Positions 1 to 7,423 of a DNA stretch of 64,000 nucleotides are shown here, one piece after another (within the stretch, counting starts at the first letter, position 1; each line of letters opens with the position of its first letter). The stretch is from contig NZ_JALPTH010000011.1 in NCBI RefSeq assembly GCF_023218175.1, forward strand, positions 62,001 through 126,000. Reading direction: 5' to 3'. The position numbers and the translations under genes are program-made. The notes below the pieces were generated by a model that saw only the letters and a list, made by a program, of their open reading frames with translations, was not told the origin of the DNA and made no database searches. Origin of the DNA: Streptomyces lichenis (GTDB lineage Bacteria > Actinomycetota > Actinomycetes > Streptomycetales > Streptomycetaceae).

Positions 1-2
1 TC

Positions 3-374
3 GGCGTACGGGACGTGGTCTTCATCAAGGTGGACACCGACGGCGGCGAACTGGCCGCCCTGCGCGGGGCCCGGGGCGTGCTGGACCGGCGGCGCCCGGC
101 GCTGCTGGTGGAACTGGAGACCCGTATCCGGCCCATCAGCCCCGTGGTGGACCTGCTGGCGACGAAGCACGGCTACGCGGGCTGGGTGCTGCTCTCCGAC
201 GGCTGGCGCCCGCTCACCGGCTTCGACCTCCCCGCCTACCAGCGCCGCACCGAGCACCTGGTGCACCGCGGCATGCTCCGGCGCACCCTCGCCCCCGGCC
301 GGGAGCGGTACGTCAACTCGGTGCTCTTCCTGCCCGAGGGCCGGACCCCCGGGGCGGTGCGCCGGCTGCCGTGA
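3..374 (+). CDS. FkbM-family methyltransferase, C-terminal part (5' end outside window)
   Basis: The open frame runs from the window edge to a TGA at 372-374, so only the C-terminal part of the protein is present. The segment IKVDTDGGELAALRGA followed by a LLVELE strand is the typical FkbM/SAM-dependent methyltransferase core: the I-K-[ILV]-D-x-[DE]-G-x-E motif, then the strand ending in the second acidic patch. The family O-methylates sugars, polyketides and other small molecules using S-adenosylmethionine. The N-terminal SAM-binding glycine motif lies upstream of the window. The gene converges on the anchored surface-protein gene at 510. The family is well supported; the substrate is unknown. 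Confidence 0.75.
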   Translation, partial: GVRDVVFIKVDTDGGELAALRGARGVLDRRRPALLVELETRIRPISPVVDLLATKHGYAGWVLLSDGWRPLTGFDLPAYQRRTEHLVHRGMLRRTLAPGRERYVNSVLFLPEGRTPGAVRRLP

Positions 375-509
375 CCGGGTCGGCGGGGGCGGGGGCGGCG
401 GCGGGACGGAGGGCGTCGGCCCCGTACAGGGCCTCCCAGTTGGCCTGGTAGATGGTGTCCGGACACCGGGTTGTGGCGGGCGCGTCCGTACGTTCGTACG
501 CCCGGGGTG

Positions 510-3203
510 TCAGTCCGTACGGCGTGCCCCGAGACGGCCGCGCCGGTAGGCGAACCAGCCGCCGACCATCAGCAGCCCCGCCACGCTGGCGAGCGTCAGC
601 ACGGTGACCCCGGTGGAGGCCAGGCTGCCGCCGCCCCCGGTGGACGAGGTCCCGCCCACGGCGCCGCTGGAACCGCCGGCCGAACCGCTGCCGCCGACGG
701 ACCCGCCGGAGCTGGTCCCGGAGGACCCGGACGAGCCGGTACCGCCCGAGGCGCCGGAGCTCCCCGTACCCCCGGAGGCACCGCCCGTGGAGTCGCCGTC
801 GCCGTCGTCGGTGGCGACCGGGTCCTGGCCGGTGAAGGCGACCGGGACCTTGACGTCCTGCGAGCGGTCGCCGGACAGGGTGTGGTCGGCGCGGGTGGCG
901 AGCACACAGGTCTTTGTGAAGCAGTCGGTGTACTGGTCCTTGGCGTCCACGGTGAGTTCGACCGAGAAGGTGCCGCCCTTGCCGTACGGCTTCGCCAGGC
1001 CCTGGCCGTAGTCCGGCGGATTGGAGGAGATCCAGGCGGAGCTGTGCGAGGAGCCGGTCATGTCGACCCCTCCGACGCACGGGGTGGGCAGCTCGCCCGC
1101 GCCGTTGTCCACGCACAGGGCGACATAGATGCCCTTGGCCTCGTGGTAACCGGAGCCGGAGACCTTGAGCTTCTGGCCCTTGGTGGCGAGGTGGTTCACC
1201 GGGGTCACCGTCAGCTTCTGGCCGTCCGGCCCGGTGATCGTCCTGGTGCCGGAGGGCTGCTGGTCGTCGTCGCCGTTTCCTCCGTTTCCTCCGTTGCCTT
1301 CGCTTGAGTTTCCTCCGTTGCCTCCGCCGGGCTCGGTGACGGTGAGGGTGACCGGCGTTGTACGGGTGGTGCCGGCGGCGTTGGTGAACTGGGCGCGGTA
1401 GCGGTAGCCGTCCTGGGCGGTACGGGCGGTGAAGGTGTACGCGCCGCGGGTGGCGCCCTCGATGTCCTGCCAGCTCTGACCGCCGTCCGCGCTGACCTGC
1501 CAGCGCACCGAGGGCTCCGGGGTGCCCTCGGCGGCGGCGACCAGCGAGACCTCGTCACCCGGGGCCGCCGAGCGGTCGGTGGGGGCCTGGACGACCTTGG
1601 GGGAGACCCGCCGGTCCAGCCTGGTGACCTTGCCCTCGGCGGGGCTGGCCACATAGACGGCCGAGCCGCCCGGGGCGACCGCGACCGAGGCCTGGCCGAT
1701 CTGCCCCTGGTTGCCGTTGAGCGGGGTGGGCGTGGCGGCCTCCTGGTACGTCCGGGTGTCGTAGACCGCCAGGGAGCCGTTGTTGTCGCCGCCGTCACCG
1801 GTGTCGCCGCTGTCCTGCCAGACGACATAGGCGCGGCCGGACGTGCCGTCGAAGGCGATGTCCACCGGACGGTCCCGGCCCTCGATGGTCTTCAGCGGCT
1901 TGGCGTCCTTGTCGAACACCCGGACGCTGTTCCCGCTGCCCGCCCAGACGTTGCCGGTGGCGGGGTCGGGGGTGACGAACCAGAGGCTGTCCTCCGGCAG
2001 GGCGGCCTCGGCCGTCACCCTGAAGGAGCCGGTGTCGACCCGGCTGAGCTTCCCTCCGGCGTAGCCCGACCAGACGGCGCCGCGCGCGAGGTCCACACCG
2101 AGCCGGCTGCCCCCGTCCAGGGTGAGGCTCCGCTCGGCGGCCCCGGTGGCGGTGGTGACCTCGGTGAGCGTCCCGCCCTGCTGGACCAGGGTGGTGGAGG
2201 CCTTGGTGCCCGGGCCCGCGCCGGTCACGGTGGCGCCGGGCAGCCAGACGCCCCGCGCCGCGGTGTCCCCGTCCTCGGCGGTGCCGAGGCCGCGCAGCGG
2301 GTAGTGGAAGACGACGCCGTCACCCGGGAGCGGGGCGGCGAGGACCGGCACCCGGCGGTCGGCCAAGGCGCCGGTGGACCCGGGGGCCTTGCTGATGTGG
2401 CTGCGGACCGTGCCGTCGGCGGCGTCGAGGATGTAGAGGCCCTGCTCGTTGACGTCGGCGGTGTCCACGATGTTGTCGGCGCCCACGTAGAGCTTGCCCG
2501 AGCCGGGGTGCACCAGCAGGTCCAGCGGCTTGCCGGCCCGGGTGAAGTCGGCCGCCTTCGCGTGGCTGACGGTGCCGGGCGGCACGTCCACCCCGTCGCC
2601 GCCGTCACCCCCGCCGGGGTCCTGGCCCTTGAAGGTGACCGGGATGCGGACGTCCTGGGAGCGGTCGCCGCTGCCCCGGTGGTCGACCCGGGTGACCACC
2701 GAGCAGGCCACCTGGAGGCAGTCCAGACCGGAGTCCTCGGCGGTCAGCTTCAGTCGGACGTCGAAGGTGCCGCCCTCGCCCCAGGGCAGCGCGAGTTCGC
2801 CCGCGTACGGGTCGTCCTCGGGCACGATCCACCGGGAGGCGCTGCCCCCACCGGTGGTGTCGGCGCCGCCCAGACAGGGTGAGGGGATGCGGTCGTCTCC
2901 GTTGTCCTTGCACAGGGCCGCGTAGATGGCCTTGCTCTCGTCATAGCCCGAGCCGGTGACGCGGATCGTCTCACCGGCCGGGTCGAGGTGGGCGGAGGCG
3001 GAGACGGTGAGCTTCTGACCGGCCTTGCCGAGCGCGGTCCGCGGGGTGTCCGCCGCCCGCGCGCCCGGGCCGGTGGCGACGGACGCGGCGGCGACGGAGG
3101 CGAATACGAGCGCGGCGGCCGCGAGGAGCGCCGGACGTCCGCGCCGGGAGGGCGGGACGGCCGCACGGCCCGGTCGCCGCCGTCCCGTCGGGTCAACTGC
3201 CAT
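510..3203 (-). CDS. Sortase-anchored surface protein: two neocarzinostatin-like domains flanking a beta-propeller and an Ig-like domain
   Basis: About 897 residues. The ATG at 3203 is preferred because GAGGACC lies just upstream; the frame is open further upstream. A signal peptide covers roughly residues 1-45. Next come a neocarzinostatin-like beta-sandwich (about 55-165: GSGYDESKAIYAALC, paired cysteines, TRVDH), a repetitive propeller-like region (about 190-500), an Ig-like domain (about 505-600), a second neocarzinostatin-like domain (about 630-740) and a Gly/Ser-rich stalk. The C terminus has LASTG, a hydrophobic helix and an Arg-rich tail, which is the class E sortase (LAxTG) cell-wall signal known from chaplins. 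It follows the small secreted paralogue at 3294 in the same direction and probably shares its iron-box promoter. A role in surface haem binding is inferred from context. The domain names are by-eye matches and no ligand residues were identified. Confidence 0.7.
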   Translation of the reverse strand: MAVDPTGRRRPGRAAVPPSRRGRPALLAAAALVFASVAAASVATGPGARAADTPRTALGKAGQKLTVSASAHLDPAGETIRVTGSGYDESKAIYAALCKDNGDDRIPSPCLGGADTTGGGSASRWIVPEDDPYAGELALPWGEGGTFDVRLKLTAEDSGLDCLQVACSVVTRVDHRGSGDRSQDVRIPVTFKGQDPGGGDGGDGVDVPPGTVSHAKAADFTRAGKPLDLLVHPGSGKLYVGADNIVDTADVNEQGLYILDAADGTVRSHISKAPGSTGALADRRVPVLAAPLPGDGVVFHYPLRGLGTAEDGDTAARGVWLPGATVTGAGPGTKASTTLVQQGGTLTEVTTATGAAERSLTLDGGSRLGVDLARGAVWSGYAGGKLSRVDTGSFRVTAEAALPEDSLWFVTPDPATGNVWAGSGNSVRVFDKDAKPLKTIEGRDRPVDIAFDGTSGRAYVVWQDSGDTGDGGDNNGSLAVYDTRTYQEAATPTPLNGNQGQIGQASVAVAPGGSAVYVASPAEGKVTRLDRRVSPKVVQAPTDRSAAPGDEVSLVAAAEGTPEPSVRWQVSADGGQSWQDIEGATRGAYTFTARTAQDGYRYRAQFTNAAGTTRTTPVTLTVTEPGGGNGGNSSEGNGGNGGNGDDDQQPSGTRTITGPDGQKLTVTPVNHLATKGQKLKVSGSGYHEAKGIYVALCVDNGAGELPTPCVGGVDMTGSSHSSAWISSNPPDYGQGLAKPYGKGGTFSVELTVDAKDQYTDCFTKTCVLATRADHTLSGDRSQDVKVPVAFTGQDPVATDDGDGDSTGGASGGTGSSGASGGTGSSGSSGTSSGGSVGGSGSAGGSSGAVGGTSSTGGGGSLASTGVTVLTLASVAGLLMVGGWFAYRRGRLGARRTD

Positions 3204-3293
3204 GGAGTGGTCCTCACGTGTCGGGTGCGTCCGGCACCCCGGGGGACGCGGAGGGCCGGGCCCCGAGGTCACGGGGCCCGGCCGGCGCGCGGG

Positions 3294-3842
3294 CTACTGG
3301 AAGGTGATCGGGACGTGGACGTCGTACTTGCGGTCGTTGGTGTCGAAGTGGTCGGCGCGGGTGACCACGGCACAGGTCACGTCCTCACCGCAGACGCTGC
3401 CGTCCTGGAGGGTGGCCTTCACGAAGACCTTCGCGGTGAAGGTGCCGCCGGTGCCGAACGTGGAGGTGTTCGGGAGCGTTCCGCCGAAGGAGTTGTTCAC
3501 CCAGTGCGAGGCGCCGGTGGTGCCGGACTGGTCCTGGCCGCCGAGACACGGGGTCGGCTTGTTGGCGCCCGGAGCACCGTTGACCACGCACAGACCGACG
3601 TAGACGCCCTGGGACGGGTTGTAGCCGGAGCCGGTGACCGTGATGACCTGGCCCGCGGCGGCGGCCGTGTCCGGCGAGGTCAGCTTCAGGTTGTAGGTCA
3701 CGCCCCCGTCGGTGACGGTCCGGGTCGAGGTGGCGGCCGAGGCCGAGGTGGCCAGGCCCAGCGTGAGCGCCGTGGACGCGACGACGGCGAGGCCGGCGCG
3801 GGCGGCGGTACGGGCAGAAGGCAGGACCTTGATGGCTCGCAT
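3294..3842 (-). CDS. Small secreted single-domain neocarzinostatin-like protein, iron-box controlled
   Basis: About 182 residues from ATG 3842. A GTG at 3854 is in frame and cannot be excluded; AAAGG sits only 1 nt before it, but 13 nt before the ATG. A clear Sec signal (MRAIKVLPSARTAARAGLAV, ending near ASA-AT) is followed by one beta-sandwich domain. It shows the same pattern as its neighbours: VTGSGYNPSQGVYVGLC, a central CLGG, a C-x4-C pair before VVTRADH, and a final VPITF strand. There is no LAxTG tail or membrane helix, so it should be released outside the cell. An iron box lies about 55 bp upstream of the start. By position and fold it may be a soluble haemophore that passes ligand to the anchored paralogues; this is inference. 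Confidence 0.7.
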   Translation of the reverse strand: MRAIKVLPSARTAARAGLAVVASTALTLGLATSASAATSTRTVTDGGVTYNLKLTSPDTAAAAGQVITVTGSGYNPSQGVYVGLCVVNGAPGANKPTPCLGGQDQSGTTGASHWVNNSFGGTLPNTSTFGTGGTFTAKVFVKATLQDGSVCGEDVTCAVVTRADHFDTNDRKYDVHVPITFQ

Positions 3843-3896
3843 GGGTGACAGCACACCTTTCGGCAGGCGGAGCCCGGATCGGGGATCGATCCGAAC

Positions 3897-3915
3897 TTAG
3901 GTAAGGCATACCTAA
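3897..3915. promoter_or_regulatory. Iron box (DmdR1/DtxR-type operator)
   Basis: The 19-bp imperfect palindrome TTAGGTAAGGCATACCTAA closely matches the actinobacterial iron-box consensus TTAGGTTAGGCTAACCTAA. It lies just upstream of the minus-strand genes starting at 3842 and 3203. Fe(II)-loaded DmdR/DtxR would be expected to repress them, so they should be induced by iron limitation. Confidence 0.85.
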
Positions 3916-4061
3916 GTGAAGATCGAATCGATTGTCAACAGAGTGTGAGAGAACGGTGGTGAGATCAACTGGGGCTTTTATGCGACGAGTTGAGGCGCCG
4001 GGGCGTGCCTGGGAGCGGACCGTTTCCGGTCCGCTCCCAGGGCCGCAACCATGGTGGTGGC

Positions 4062-5102
4062 TCAGGGGCTCCCGGCCCCGGTGGCCTCGTCGGCTCCCGT
4101 GACGGTGAATCCGGCGGCGGGCGCGGCTCCCGTGCCGGACACCGGGCGCAGCTCGACGGCGTGCGCCCCCGGGGTAGCCGTCCGGTACACCGGGAACGCC
4201 TGGGACACCCGTCCCTCGTCGTCGGCCACCACGTCATACCGGGTGTCGTCGTCGATGGCGACCAGGACCACCTCGCCGGGGCTGAACCCGGCGCCGGTGA
4301 CCAGTTGTTCGCCCCCGGCGGCCACGGCCGGGTGCGCCAGGACCGCGGTCGGCGGGGCGGCCGGTTCATCGGCGGTGCGCGTCTGGGCGGGTGCCGAGGA
4401 GGTGTCCCCCCGGGGCGGGGCCTCGGGGGACGGCGACGGTGGCCCGCTCGGCTCCCCGGCGGGCGTACCGGCCCCGTCGCCCTGGTCGCCCGTGCCCTGG
4501 CCGGCCAGCCCCACGGTGACGTCCAGCGGGGCGAGTTCGCCGCCCTTCTCGTACCGCTCACCGCTCCAGTCGGAGAGGAGCGCGGCACCCTGCCCGGTCA
4601 GGGTGAGCCGCAGCCCGGACCAGGTCGCGCCCGCGCCCCGGACCAGGGGTGCCGTGCCACCCGGGTGCACCTCGGCGAGGGGCAGCCGCTCGGTGGCGCC
4701 GGGCCGTGCCGCGTACGCCGAGAGGACGCCCCGGCCGCCATCGAGGCTCAACCGCAGTTGGCTGAGCGCCAGTTCCGCGCCGTCGGCTCCCGCCGCCGTC
4801 AGTCGCAGCGTGCCGGTCAGCTCCATGGCGGCGTCCCCGGCGGCCGGGTCCGCGCTACCGTCGCCCACGGGGAACCAGACGCGCTCTCCCGTACCGGCGG
4901 TGGCCGGCCGATCGGCGTGTACGGTCACCTCGGCGCCGCCGCGGCCGGTGAGGCTCCCGCCCGCGAGTGCCCAGCTCGCATACCCGCCGGACACCTCCCG
5001 GGGCGTTCGGGGCTCGTTCTCCCGTGCGCCCGCCGACGGTTGGCCCAGGAGCGCCAGCAGCACTCCCGCGGCCAGGGCGGCGGCGCCCGCCTTCCTGTTC
5101 AT
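4062..5102 (-). CDS. htaA: Secreted HtaA-domain haem-binding protein
   Basis: 346 residues from ATG 5102, with GGGGG a few bases upstream. A Sec signal covers about residues 1-27. The HtaA domain spans roughly 38-215: the opening GGYASWALAGGSL, the central LRLTAAGADGAELALSQLRL, and the late WSGLRLTLTGQGAALL. HtaA domains bind haem through conserved Tyr/His in corynebacterial haem uptake. A Pro-rich linker leads to a second Ig/IPT-like domain (about 255-335: GGEQLVTGAGFSPGEVVLV). No LAxTG or C-terminal helix is present, so the protein is probably secreted, unlike the membrane-anchored corynebacterial HtaA. It lies 58 bp after the anchored paralogue starting at 5997 and is probably cotranscribed with it. 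Confidence 0.75.
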   Translation of the reverse strand: MNRKAGAAALAAGVLLALLGQPSAGARENEPRTPREVSGGYASWALAGGSLTGRGGAEVTVHADRPATAGTGERVWFPVGDGSADPAAGDAAMELTGTLRLTAAGADGAELALSQLRLSLDGGRGVLSAYAARPGATERLPLAEVHPGGTAPLVRGAGATWSGLRLTLTGQGAALLSDWSGERYEKGGELAPLDVTVGLAGQGTGDQGDGAGTPAGEPSGPPSPSPEAPPRGDTSSAPAQTRTADEPAAPPTAVLAHPAVAAGGEQLVTGAGFSPGEVVLVAIDDDTRYDVVADDEGRVSQAFPVYRTATPGAHAVELRPVSGTGAAPAAGFTVTGADEATGAGSP

Positions 5103-5160
5103 CAAGCCCCCTGGTATGCGGCCGTACGCCCGCTGCGATGGGATGGACTCGGGTAAGTGA

Positions 5161-5997
5161 TCAGTGCGCCGACGGGGTGCTCCCGGCCGCTCCGGTGGAC
5201 CGGCGGCGACGGGCCCACAGCCAGGCCGCGCCTCCGGCGGCCACCAGACCCGCCGCGCCCAGTGACAGGGGCAGGGCCGTGCCGGAGCCGGTGGAGGCCA
5301 GCGGGCCCCCGGGGGTGCCGCTCTGGGAGGCTCCGTCGGACGGAGTCGTGCCGCCCGTGGTGGCCCCGGGGCTGGGTGAACCGGTCGAACCGGAGGCGGC
5401 CGAAGGCGAGTCGGTGCCGGTGCCGGTGCTCAGCGAGGGCTTGCCCGGGGCCGCCGCTCCGCCGAAGGTGACCGGGACACGGACGGTCTGGCTCTGGTCG
5501 CCGCCCCGGGTGTGGTCGTTGCGGGTGATGACCGCGCAACGGACCCCGGGCTTGGCGCAGTCGGTGTTGGCGTCCTTGGCGCGCACCTTGAGGCTCACCG
5601 AGAAGCCGCCCTTGTGCCCGCTGCCCTGGTAGGGCTTGGCCAGCCCCTTCCCGTACGAGGGCGGGTGGGAGGACACCCACACCGAGGCCCCGGACTCTCC
5701 CGACATGTCGACCCCGCCGACACAGGGGGTCGGGGTCTTTCCGACACCGTTGTCCACGCAGAAGGCGACATAGATGCCCTTCTCCGTGTTGTAGCCGGAG
5801 CCCCGCACGGTGACCGTCTCGCCCGCGGCGTCCAATCCGGACGTCCTGGACACGGTGAGGCTCTGCCCCTCGGGTCCCTTCGCCGATCCGCCGGCCGCCG
5901 CCGCGCCGGGCGAGACCGCGATGACCAGGGCGGAAGCCAGTGCCAGCGCCGCGGGTCCGACCCGCAGGGCCCGTTGGCCGGTTCTGTGCATACGCAT
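5161..5997 (-). CDS. Sortase-anchored single neocarzinostatin-like domain protein, iron-box controlled
   Basis: About 278 residues from ATG 5997, preceded by GGGGGTG; an in-frame GTG at 6015 lacks a ribosome site. A signal peptide ends near residue 35. One beta-sandwich domain follows: VRGSGYNTEKGIYVAFC, CVGGVDMSG, a C-x7-C pair, then AVITRNDH and VRVPVTF. A Ser/Thr/Gly stalk leads to LASTG near residue 233, a hydrophobic helix and RRRR, the LAxTG sorting signal recognised by class E sortases. It is the first gene of a minus-strand pair with the HtaA gene and is divergent from the HmuT-like gene, with a shared iron box between them. It is probably a wall-anchored haem relay; haem binding itself is inferred. 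Confidence 0.75.
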   Translation of the reverse strand: MRMHRTGQRALRVGPAALALASALVIAVSPGAAAAGGSAKGPEGQSLTVSRTSGLDAAGETVTVRGSGYNTEKGIYVAFCVDNGVGKTPTPCVGGVDMSGESGASVWVSSHPPSYGKGLAKPYQGSGHKGGFSVSLKVRAKDANTDCAKPGVRCAVITRNDHTRGGDQSQTVRVPVTFGGAAAPGKPSLSTGTGTDSPSAASGSTGSPSPGATTGGTTPSDGASQSGTPGGPLASTGSGTALPLSLGAAGLVAAGGAAWLWARRRRSTGAAGSTPSAH

Positions 5998-6024
5998 ACG
6001 TGTCCGCACCCCCACATAGGCAAC

Positions 6025-6043
6025 TCAGGTAAGCCTAACCTAA
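6025..6043. promoter_or_regulatory. Iron box between divergent surface-protein and hmuT genes
   Basis: TCAGGTAAGCCTAACCTAA is a near-consensus DtxR/DmdR operator. It is 28 bp upstream of the minus-strand start at 5997 and 47 bp upstream of the plus-strand start at 6090, so one site can repress both directions when iron is plentiful. Confidence 0.88.
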
Positions 6044-6089
6044 AGTATTCCGGGTTGAGTTCGTACGGACGAGAGGGAACGACCGAGCG

Positions 6090-7184
6090 ATGCGCACCCC
6101 TGGAAGAGCCGAACTGCCCTGCCTGTGCAGCGGTGTTGCCGTCCGTCGAGGTGTCTCCCTCCGCGGCGGTGCCGCCGCTCTCGCCGTCGTCCTGGCGGTG
6201 CTGCTCACCGGCTGCGGCGGTGGCGCCGGCGCCTCCGCCAAGACCTCGGCGTCCTCGGCTCCCGCCGACGCGGGCACCCGCGCCGCGGCCGCCGCCAAGC
6301 AGCTGGCGACCAACTCCGTGATCCCGTTGAAGGGCGAGCCGCCCACGCCCGAGCTGCCCGTCACCGTCGACTCCTCCGACGGCCGGAAGGTCACCGTCAC
6401 CGACGCCTCGCGCATCCTGCCGCTCAACGGCGGGGTCGCGGAGATCGTGTTCACCCTCGGCCTCGGGGACCGGGTCGTCGGCCGGGACATCACCGCCACC
6501 TTCGCTGAGGCCGAGAAGCTGCCCCTGGTCACCAAGGCCCACGATGTGAGCGCGGAGAGTGTGCTCTCGCTGAAGCCGACCGTGGTGCTCGCCGACACCG
6601 ACACCGGGCCTTCCGAGGCCATCGACCAGATCCGCGCCTCGGGCACCCCCGTGGTGGTCCTGGACCCCGCCGGCAAGCTGGCCGATGTCTCGACGCGCAC
6701 CACCAGGGTCGCCGAGGCCCTGGGCGTACCGGAGGCGGGGCGGGCCCTCAACGAACGGATCACCGGTCAACTCGCCGAGGCCCGGGCGGCCGTGCCGAAG
6801 GGCAGCAGGCCCAAGGTCGCCTTCCTCTACATGCGGGGCACCGCGGCGGTGTACCTGATCGGCGGCAAGGGCTCCGGCGGCGACTCGCTGCTGGAGGCGG
6901 CCGGCGCGGTGGACGCGGGCAAGGAGTCCGGTCTCGACCGGCCGTTCACGCCCATCACCAGTGAGGCCCTGGTCACCGCGGAGCCGGACGTCATCCTGAT
7001 GATGTCCAAGGGGCTCGACTCCGTGGGCGGGACGGACGGGCTCCTCGCCATCCCCGGAATCAGCCAGACCCCGGCCGGAGCGGACCGCCGGGTCGTCGCC
7101 CTGGAGGACGGCGTCCTGCTCTCCTTCGGACCTCGGACGCCGCTGGTCATCGACATCCTGGTGGACCGCATCCACCGCACCTGA
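6090..7184 (+). CDS. hmuT: Haem ABC transporter substrate-binding lipoprotein (HmuT-like)
   Basis: 364 residues. The N terminus ends in a lipobox, LLTGC, with the lipidated Cys near residue 42. The body is a class III periplasmic-binding fold: VTVTDASRILPLNGGVAEIV, then LGLGDRVVGRDITATF, and the motif LKPTVVLADTDTGP typical of haem/siderophore binding proteins. The opening and the length fit the HmuT family, which hands haem to the HmuUV permease/ATPase. GAGAGGG lies 12 nt before the ATG. It is divergent from the anchored haem-relay gene and shares its iron box. No permease or ATPase follows; a strong terminator and a glycosidase do, so the transporter core must lie elsewhere. A siderophore rather than haem is possible, but the HtaA neighbour argues for haem. 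Confidence 0.8.
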   Translation: MRTPGRAELPCLCSGVAVRRGVSLRGGAAALAVVLAVLLTGCGGGAGASAKTSASSAPADAGTRAAAAAKQLATNSVIPLKGEPPTPELPVTVDSSDGRKVTVTDASRILPLNGGVAEIVFTLGLGDRVVGRDITATFAEAEKLPLVTKAHDVSAESVLSLKPTVVLADTDTGPSEAIDQIRASGTPVVVLDPAGKLADVSTRTTRVAEALGVPEAGRALNERITGQLAEARAAVPKGSRPKVAFLYMRGTAAVYLIGGKGSGGDSLLEAAGAVDAGKESGLDRPFTPITSEALVTAEPDVILMMSKGLDSVGGTDGLLAIPGISQTPAGADRRVVALEDGVLLSFGPRTPLVIDILVDRIHRT

Positions 7185-7196
7185 GCCCCTGCCGGT

Positions 7197-7233
7197 CGCG
7201 GTCCGGCCGCCCGGCGGGCGCGGCCGGACCGCG
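7197..7233 (+). terminator. Hairpin terminator after hmuT
   Basis: A perfect 13-bp stem (7197-7209 with 7221-7233) and an 11-nt loop begin 12 bp after the hmuT stop. There is no T-run, which is usual for Streptomyces terminators. It separates the haem locus from the glycosidase gene. Confidence 0.75.
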
Positions 7234-7423
7234 CGCGGGGTGGTGCCCGGTGCGGCGCACAAGGCCTTGCGCGAGGTATGGACAGCCGTGTCCCCGCATG
7301 CTGTCATTCCCCCGCACCCCGTTTTTACATCGTTGAAATCGAGACGCGGGCCGTCAACGGCCCATGGGGCGCCCCGACTTCCTCGCCATCTCCGCCGAGG
7401 GGACAGACAAGGGGACAGATGTG

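Noticed and set aside
454..467. Perfect palindrome GGTGTCCGGACACC between the FkbM and surface-protein stops
   Set aside because: As RNA it would give only a 5-bp stem with a 4-nt loop. Too weak to call a terminator, and no regulator target is expected between two convergent stops.
375..509. Minus-strand frame containing a protein-like stretch around PDTIYQANWEALYG
   Set aside because: It is a short part of a frame that mostly shadows the surface-protein gene, has no start signal, and I recognise no family.
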